Positions 57,280 through 64,000 of a stretch of DNA of 64,000 nucleotides are shown piece after piece. The notes below the pieces were generated by a model. The model did no database searches, was not told the origin of the DNA, and saw only the letters and a list, made by a program, of their open reading frames with translations. Location: positions 50,157,501-50,221,500 of the forward strand of contig NC_134108.1 of assembly GCF_040939455.1 (NCBI RefSeq). Reading direction: 5' to 3'. This DNA comes from Microcebus murinus (taxonomy: Eukaryota > Chordata > Mammalia > Primates > Cheirogaleidae). A program made the position numbers and the translations under genes. Numbering within the stretch: position 1 is the first letter of the stretch; every line of letters begins with the position of its first letter.

Positions 57280-60180
57280 TACTCATTCCACTGCATTGAG
57301 CTACCTCTCATTTCCCAGAAGGGCTTCTGGAAACTCCAATTAAGGCAATTTCACTCACTCACTAGTGAAGTAATCAGAATTGAGAACAGTGTTTTGTGCA
57401 TCTTGAAGCAATGGTTCAGTATTTCTGCACCTTCAGCCTTCTTCATTTCACAGGGCATTCTTTAAATCCCCTTTTCTCCAGTTCTTAAAATTTGCTGTGC
57501 CCCAAGGGATAGAAAACCTGTGAGGTGTCTCTGTTTTGTATAAGGGATGATTTGATTTACAAAAGGCATACTTAGAGACACTAATCATAGTTGCTGAGAA
57601 AAAGTCAATGATTAGATTGAGCAATTAATTACTAAATTTGATCTGCATGGATTGCCTATCTGGGCCTTTCAGATTTTAAAAACATAACTGTCTTTCCTCC
57701 ACAGCAGGTTTAGGACCTGCTTTATCCAGATTACTGTTTCAACACTAGTAGAAACAATTGTTATGTAAAACCGGGTAGCCTGGTTTAAATGTGGCTAACA
57801 TATTGGAGAACAAACTACAATTCTTTATTATGTGAATAAGCATATCAGGACTACATATTTGATCTCTGCCAATGAAGTGAAAAGCATCATACATTCTAGT
57901 ATGCTTTGTTTCCAGTGGATCTAGTTCACACAGTACTCTGTTGTCCTATTCTAGTAAGTAATTTCAGAATTCACATCACTTACAAAGATGCCGAGTGCCT
58001 ATTTAGGGAAGTCTGATTCAAAAAAAAAAAAAAAAAACTCTCCAAAACAAAACAAACCTCCCTCTCTCTTCTCCCTCCCCCAAACCCCACGTGCTTTGTG
58101 CAAGACGGAGTCAACCAGTGGGATTCACAGGAGGTCCCCAAGTCAAATGCTGCAGCTGCGTTTTAAAAAAGGGTTGGATAAACTACAGCCGTTAATAACA
58201 TCTGTATCTATGCAAGCTAAGATGATGATAGGGGTAATCAGATCTCATGCTTCAGGGCATAAGATGATTGCCTGCTGGGAGGAGGAGGATTTCAGGCCTT
58301 TCAGGTATAGGAGTTAACAACTCAGGAGGTAAGTTACAGACATTTCTCCCCAGTCTTTAAAATTTCAGGTGTAACTGACATGAATTTGGGGTAGATGAAA
58401 CAGTGATTTGAAATCTGATATTTCTATTAGATCAGCACATTAAATAATGAGATCTCTCAAACACCCACATGTACCATATACAATATATGTGTATCTCTCT
58501 AAAGATAGGAAATAAATATTTAGATGCTCTTTTTGGAAGGCCGAGGTTCTTTGATATATTTTGACCATCTTTTACTGCCAAGTGGATGCTTAATAAATAC
58601 TAAGTATCAACAATGAAAACAGTGGAGGCAATTCAACTTTAGTCCATGCATTTATGATTAGCTATAATAATGTATAATTACCCAAGTATTCATAATTGCA
58701 CATATTTGTATACCTAAATATACATATTTCCAGTTGTAGTGGCTAAATAATAATTGGAATTGTGTATATGGGGTGTACAGAAATGCATTCATTTTAATGT
58801 CCTGATTCCTAAAGTAATTTTAAAACAATATTTGTCTGGAAGAGCAAGAAAGGAATATGCAAAATAACCTTACCTTCTCTTTTGATTTCTTTAATAGGTT
58901 TAAATCCCCAAAGGAGTATACTATAGTACAGTTGCACAATTTAGTCAATTTTGAAAACAACTGTGGAAGTGTGAATAGGGTTAAAGAATTCCACTTATTG
59001 AGACTTGTAAACCCATACTGAAGGTCATACAGCAGCAGACAGCTGTCCACATTTCAGAGAGTAAAATCTCTAAAGCAGTCAATTTCTAGCAGAGTGGTTG
59101 GAGTCCTTTTGGCATGAAAGACATTCTTACTACTGGCTTCATAACTGTTACTAAGCCATTCACTTCAGTCCCACACAGAGGAACTGTTTTGGAGAATATG
59201 GCTGTTAAATGCAGTTTTAAAAATGATGCACAAACAGTTTTTAAAGGGGGGAAAAATCCTGCAGCTGTTTGGCTGTAGACAGACATGGGAAATTAGTCAG
59301 AAGCCCAAAGCATCATAGTTAATAACCATTATTCTGTTGTCTGGCATGTTTGTTTAAATACTATTGACACTGTGTATGTATTGTCATCTTCTCTAAATTG
59401 TAGCTCTTAACCACTGAAATCTTGTTAAAGACCACCTAGGGTTCCCTCTGTATGATGCTGAAGTGTGTATTCACCTGATGCATAAACAAAAAACAGATTT
59501 TTTTTGTTTCAATTTTTCTCTCATGTGCAACTAGCAGGAAATTTTCTGGACTACAGGGAGAGATTGCTTGAGTACAATAGAAATAGACGCAATGGAGTCC
59601 CAACCTTTGTATTTCTCATGTAGAGATAGAAAATGAAGAAACCCATCAACTGATTAATACAATTCAGTTCTGCTTAAAATTCACAGATCTGTTTGGTATG
59701 AGACTGTATTTTAAAAGACTCATACTTGCCATTAAGTGTGAAGAAATCAGTAACTATTCTTTTCATCAACAGCGTGTTGGGTTCTCCCCCCCCCCCCATT
59801 TAAATTTTGCTTATTAAGTTAGGTCATTTGAGAGAAGAGTGGCTCTGGTGGGTGGGGGAAGAAATCAGCCCGACTCCCAAGTCGAGAGCTCCAGATCATG
59901 GGCCACTCAGTACAAAGCGTTTTATATCTTGACTTATGAGGGGACAATAGCCGGTCTCACAAAGGCACCACCTGTGATTTAGCACGGTTGACATCTTTGT
60001 TAAGGAGGAGCCCGAGGGCAGAAGAGAGACAGCACGTGCGCAATCAGGAACTTGTTACCGTGACCCACCTTCAAAGCCGTTTCACGTCGCCTCTGAGTCC
60101 TCGCCAGGTTTTTTGCTTACAGTTTTTAAAAAGGAGGTGGGGAGAGAGAAAGGAAGCGAGCGTCGTGGACGCTCCTTGAG
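57280..60180. other. Intergenic, no gene recognised
   Basis: AT-rich upstream DNA with a poly-A run (58020-58038), a poly-C run (59784-59797) and no transposon I can name. Several stretches look non-repetitive and could be conserved, but I cannot show this. Confidence 0.7.
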
Positions 60181-60199
60181 CCGAGGCTCGGGACTTACG

Positions 60200-61080
60200 G
60201 CTTGCAAGCGCCTCGCTGCTCCATTTTACAGATGGGTAAAACGGAGGTCGGGTCCGCGGAGGGTCTGGCTCAGCCGGCGCCGGCTCGGCGACCCCCGCGG
60301 GGCTTCGGGGCGGCAGGGCCGGGGCGCGGGGGCGGCGCGGCCGCGGGTGGGACGCCGAGCCCCTGTCTCGGGCCCAGCCTTCGGGCCGGTGGCTTTTTGC
60401 TTCCTTCCCGAAGGTCGCTTCTGACAAATCTATCTATTTGGGGCAAATTGTCAGTGAGAAACTTCCGCTCGAACTGCCCCGGACAAAACCGGCTGTTTGA
60501 AAAGGGTAAATCCCGCGGCCCGGCGGGGCCGAACAATGGGCCGCTGGTGCTGCGGCGCGGGGGCGGCCGGGCGGGCCGCACAAAGGGCGGATTAATTGGG
60601 GCCGCGGCTGAGCGGGCCGCGCTAGCTCCACTCAGCGCGCGCCGCGGGGCGCCCCATTGACTGGGCCCCGAGCCCCACTTTTCACAAACTCCAAACAAAA
60701 GTCAATTTCTTTTTTATAAGGCGGGGGAGGGGGCCGCGGCCAAGATTCTCCACTCGCTCCCTCGCCTCCCTCTGGCTGCTGGGGGCTGGGGGTCAAGAGC
60801 CGGCGGGAGAAGGGCCGGGGAAGCCGGGGAGCGGGAAGGACGCGGGTGTGGCTGCCGCGTCCCCGTGCCCGCCTCCGCGGCGCCCCCCGGCGCGTGTCGC
60901 GCCCTCCCGGCCGCACCTACGGGCGGGGGTTACGCCCCTCGCCCCTCGCCCCTCGCCGGGGCTTGGTGGCCGCAGAGGACCGGGCAGAGGCCGGCGAGGG
61001 CCCCGGCGAGGGGTGGCAAGTACTTTGGGAGGAAGGGAAACGCCCCCTGGGTGTTCTGGACCTCGGGAGGGGTGACCGTT
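60200..61080. promoter_or_regulatory. Second CpG island, about 9 kb upstream of NR2E1
   Basis: Very CpG-dense, with GCGGCCGC-type runs and a (GCCCCTC)n triplet near 60940. It includes AACAATGG (SOX-type, 60532-60539), ACAAAGG (TCF/LEF-type, 60580-60586), GGATTAATT (60589-60597) and a TATA-like CTTATAAAAAAG on the - strand (60709-60720). It could be a distal promoter of NR2E1, the promoter of a non-coding RNA, or an enhancer island. No gene body is recognised beside it. Confidence 0.65.
60709..60720 (-). promoter_or_regulatory. TATA-like box at the edge of the distal CpG island
   Basis: TATAAAAAA on the - strand (TTTTTTATAAG on +) next to the GC-rich island. Direction is ambiguous because the + strand also reads TTTATAAG. 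A start site toward NR2E1 would fall near 60685. Confidence 0.35.
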
Positions 61081-61099
61081 CATCAGAAAGTTAGCGAGG

Positions 61100-64000
61100 A
61101 GCTACTGTGCTCCCGATGGGAGGGAGACAAAAGCGAGTTTGCCTTCGATGTACGGACAAGCGGGGCGGCAGGCTTACGCCTCAGCCAGCAGGTGAGGAAG
61201 GGGGTGCCAGCAGGAGGGGCCCTAGGGGAGGCGCTGTCCCTCCGTGTCACGATGGGACGTGCTTACCAGGGCAACATATGAAAAATGGTATCTAATTACT
61301 TTGTAGACACAGACTCTGTACTTGGAGAAGTGGCAGTGATCTAAAAACAAACACACACAAATTGTAGGATTAACAATGTCGCTGGTCTAAACACCAAGTG
61401 GACAGAGACCAGGAGTTCATCTCCTGTTGTTTCTCTCCTCTCAAAATAGTAGGAGAATGAGTGCAGAGGGCTCTTCAACTGACATGAGGAGCAGGAAATT
61501 CCTTTTACAACAAAAATCAATACATTCCCCAGCCCACAAGCCTCTGCTGTGAACTGGATGGGCAGTGGTCGCATAAGGGACACCCCTGTCCTTGTGGTCA
61601 GCGCGAAGGCCACGTTCTTCTTCAAGGACTGGCTTCCAAAGTGAATGAACAGGAAGGGGAGACCATGTGCTGGTGCAAGGGAAGGCATGTGTTGGGTGGT
61701 GCCATGTGCTAACATGACATGCCAAGGTTTTGTCCAAACTGTTTCTTTTGGGGAGGGGAGAGGGGCTTCTGTGCTTAGCTCTGCAGGCTCTTGTGTGCCC
61801 TACAGCTGGCAAAATGACTTTCCCAGAGGTTGAAGTCTTTTATAGCCAGGCTTTAGTGTGGGGTCTCTCCGGGGGTCTCTGGCTAGCATACTGGCATCCC
61901 TCGGGCAGGCACTGTGAGAGGGGAGCTCAGGTGCCATGTATTGAATCTGTGGCAAGCTCAAGAAGAGTGAAGCAAATCTGCAGGAACAGGCTGAAACATG
62001 GCTGGAGACAGAGACCTACATGTTGATAGTGGGGAAGCAACAGCAGCCAACGAGCCTGCTGGCAGAATCCAACCTGGGCTCCTTTTCAACCACATTTTAA
62101 AGCTGTAGATTTAAAATGGTCTTCTCTGGGCCAGACTGTGAACCTTTCCAGATTTCTGTTGAATCAGAGGCTGTGAAAATCAAGGGCAAATATTTATCTA
62201 AAGATGTCACAACTTTGAATTTCAATAAGAATTTATCTGCTAATCTCTGATGGAAATCTAGAACAGCTGTTGCTCTATTGTGTATTTAATTCCCAAAAGA
62301 TAAATTTGAGAATCAACATTTTTCTTTCACCAACTCTCAGTATGCTTTCTTTTAGTTTATTGATGCCTTTTCAAGTTCACATCAAATATTATAAATGACA
62401 GGAATGGTGGCTTGTTATGAAAGTTCTTTAAAGCCTGCCAAAAAATAGTATAGACCTTTATTAGCAAGCGTGACAATGCTGAGCATGTCCATGCCAGCAA
62501 AAGTTGAGTGAGGGTGTAAAGACTGAGATACTGCATTTTTAGGGAGAAAAAAAGAAAATACAAGTTGAATCAGACTGATGAAACTTCCAAATTGAAGGAA
62601 TGTGTAGGTATAGACAGAATTGATGACAGTCTCTATTGTCTATTAATAGAAAACCTAAGACCCCAGCTTCTAAGAACACCCAGAACAATTACTTATTATT
62701 TCTATTTTACAGATGAAGGTTTTCAGAGAGGAGGACACTAGGTGATTTTGATAAAGTCCATCCATGAAAGGAGTGAGTGACATACTGGTATTAGGCCTTT
62801 CCATCACTATGGCTGACTTGCAAAGCCTTGAATTACTCTGTCTTTTAGAAAAAAGAACTTGGATTCACTTGATGTGGAAATCATTAGAGGAAAGAAGTTC
62901 TTGGAGAACTGATTATAATTAAACTTTTTTTTTTTTCTGTTACATTTTCAGGCTAAGCAAACACTGCTGGAAAGGGAGGAGGATGATCTTGGTACCCTAG
63001 GCTTAGGATGCCAGAAAAGTACAGAAATCTGACTGCTGATAATGGCATGAACTCTGATTAGGAATCACAATTCTTCACATCTCTTTCATATTTTCTATCT
63101 CATTGTTTCTGGACTGTCTTCCGGCAAATGTCTTTGACTATTTTCCAGTTCACTAATTCTCTCTTCTGCTGGGTCTATACAGCTGTTTAACCTCACTCCA
63201 TCCCCATTATCTACATTTTAAAAAAATGAATGTATTTTTCATTTTCTGAAGTACTGTTTGGTTCCATTTCAGATCTGTTTGCATGTTCCTTACAGTCTCT
63301 TGTTCCTTGCTAATATTTTCAAGCTCCTGCCTTATCTCATTAAACATATAACACCTGTAACTAATAATGTTGTTATAATATTTGATGTCCTTGAGGGACT
63401 GCTTTTCTTGCCTACTGCTTGGTCCTTCTAGTGCATTTCATGGACCATGCTTCTGCCTAGGTTTTATGGCTTTTTTCTTCTGTATCATTTGTCTTGGCAT
63501 TTTATGGGGGGGGTCGGTTCTTAGAGGTCAAGGTTGAAGATGAACTTGTGTGGAGATTTACATTTGCTCTTTCTAGTCAAGTCAACCCGGTTGTACTACT
63601 AATTTGGGATCCATTTATATTAAAATGCTTTACTATTAGAATTAAAATTTTTTCAGACCATATAGCAGTGTGAATCCAAATAGAAAACCTGTGTGAGACC
63701 TAGTTGTAGTTCTAAATTCTTAGGGGAGATTTTTTCGCTGTCCTTCTAGCATCAACATCAAGGTAGACAAATGTCCTTATGATGGCACCTCTATTCCTGG
63801 CATGGTTTATTTATTTATTTATAGTTACATTTACTCTGAGGATATAGCCCTTTGTGTTTTCAGCTTTATGCAAGGATCCTCCTAACAGGTTGCCCATCTG
63901 GGTGATCCCTAAGCATTATCTCAGAATTGAGATTCAGAGTCTCCAGAGTATGACAGAAGGTTTCAGAGTGTAAGAAGGCTTTGGAAATTGTTGACCTATC
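61100..64000. other. Intergenic, mostly unrecognised, with an old LINE-like tail
   Basis: A probable MIR fragment sits at 62690-62770 ('TATTTTACAGATGAAGGTTT'). From about 63080 to 63600 the T-rich sequence ('TTTTCATTTTCTGAAGTACT', 'TTGTTCCTTGCTAATATTTT') resembles an old antisense LINE. No gene or RNA recognised. Confidence 0.5.

Noticed and set aside
60202..60698. 140-150-codon open frames on both strands in the distal CpG island
   Set aside because: Gly/Ala/Arg/Pro-rich translations on both strands at once are expected from GC-rich DNA; no start context or domain supports coding.

Overview
This is nuclear DNA of a strepsirrhine primate, most likely a lemur. The evidence is the many Alu elements with the lemur-type right arm (a TAATTGGCCAACTA-like segment before the AATTAGCC box), 'GTAATCCTAGCACT' in the left arm, and lemur-like hAT mini-transposons. 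I read the window as part of the region equivalent to human 6q21, in reverse orientation. Two protein-coding genes converge here: the 3' half of SNX3 on the + strand and a complete NR2E1 (TLX) on the - strand. No prokaryotic gene, CRISPR array, tRNA or intact viral gene was seen.

Layout. 1-6654 is SNX3 intron sequence with old transposons (Tigger-like, L1, Alu, MER5A, hAT). SNX3 exon 3 is 6655-6779. The last coding exon is 9272-9377, with its 3'UTR and polyadenylation signals near 9.98 kb. About 10.0-31.1 kb is the intergenic space between the two convergent 3' ends. It is filled with Alu, L1, MIR, Tigger2/MER44, MER5A and MER3-like repeats and simple repeats, and it holds a U6 snRNA retropseudogene at 30.4 kb. 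About 31.15-51.5 kb is NR2E1: nine coding exons on the - strand (25, 146, 88, 236, 147, 97, 150, 106 and 163 nt). They join in frame to 1158 nt, a 385-residue protein, and every intron is GT-AG. 51.5-54.8 kb is a GC/CpG-rich promoter region with a palindromic CRE, homeodomain-type sites, an E-box and a POU/SOX-type element. 54.8-64 kb is upstream intergenic DNA with a second strong CpG island at about 60.2-61.1 kb.

Function. SNX3 is a PX-domain retromer partner that binds PI3P on early endosomes. NR2E1 is an orphan nuclear receptor that represses transcription and maintains neural and retinal stem cells. They are neighbours by conserved synteny; nothing suggests a shared pathway.

Most noteworthy observations: (1) a 164-bp, about 96% identical inverted copy of local sequence inside NR2E1 intron 8. 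It is flanked by a 21-bp direct repeat and looks like a templated or retroposition-like insertion that would fold into a long pre-mRNA hairpin. (2) Two non-autonomous hAT elements with target-site duplications that share ends but not cores. (3) A U6 retropseudogene whose four core substitutions are all CpG decay. (4) A sharp drop in Alu density across NR2E1 and its upstream flank (one Alu in about 33 kb). (5) Several candidate regulatory elements around the NR2E1 promoter and at 60 kb. I found no clearly undescribed gene system. The many long open frames in the GC-rich parts look like composition artefacts.
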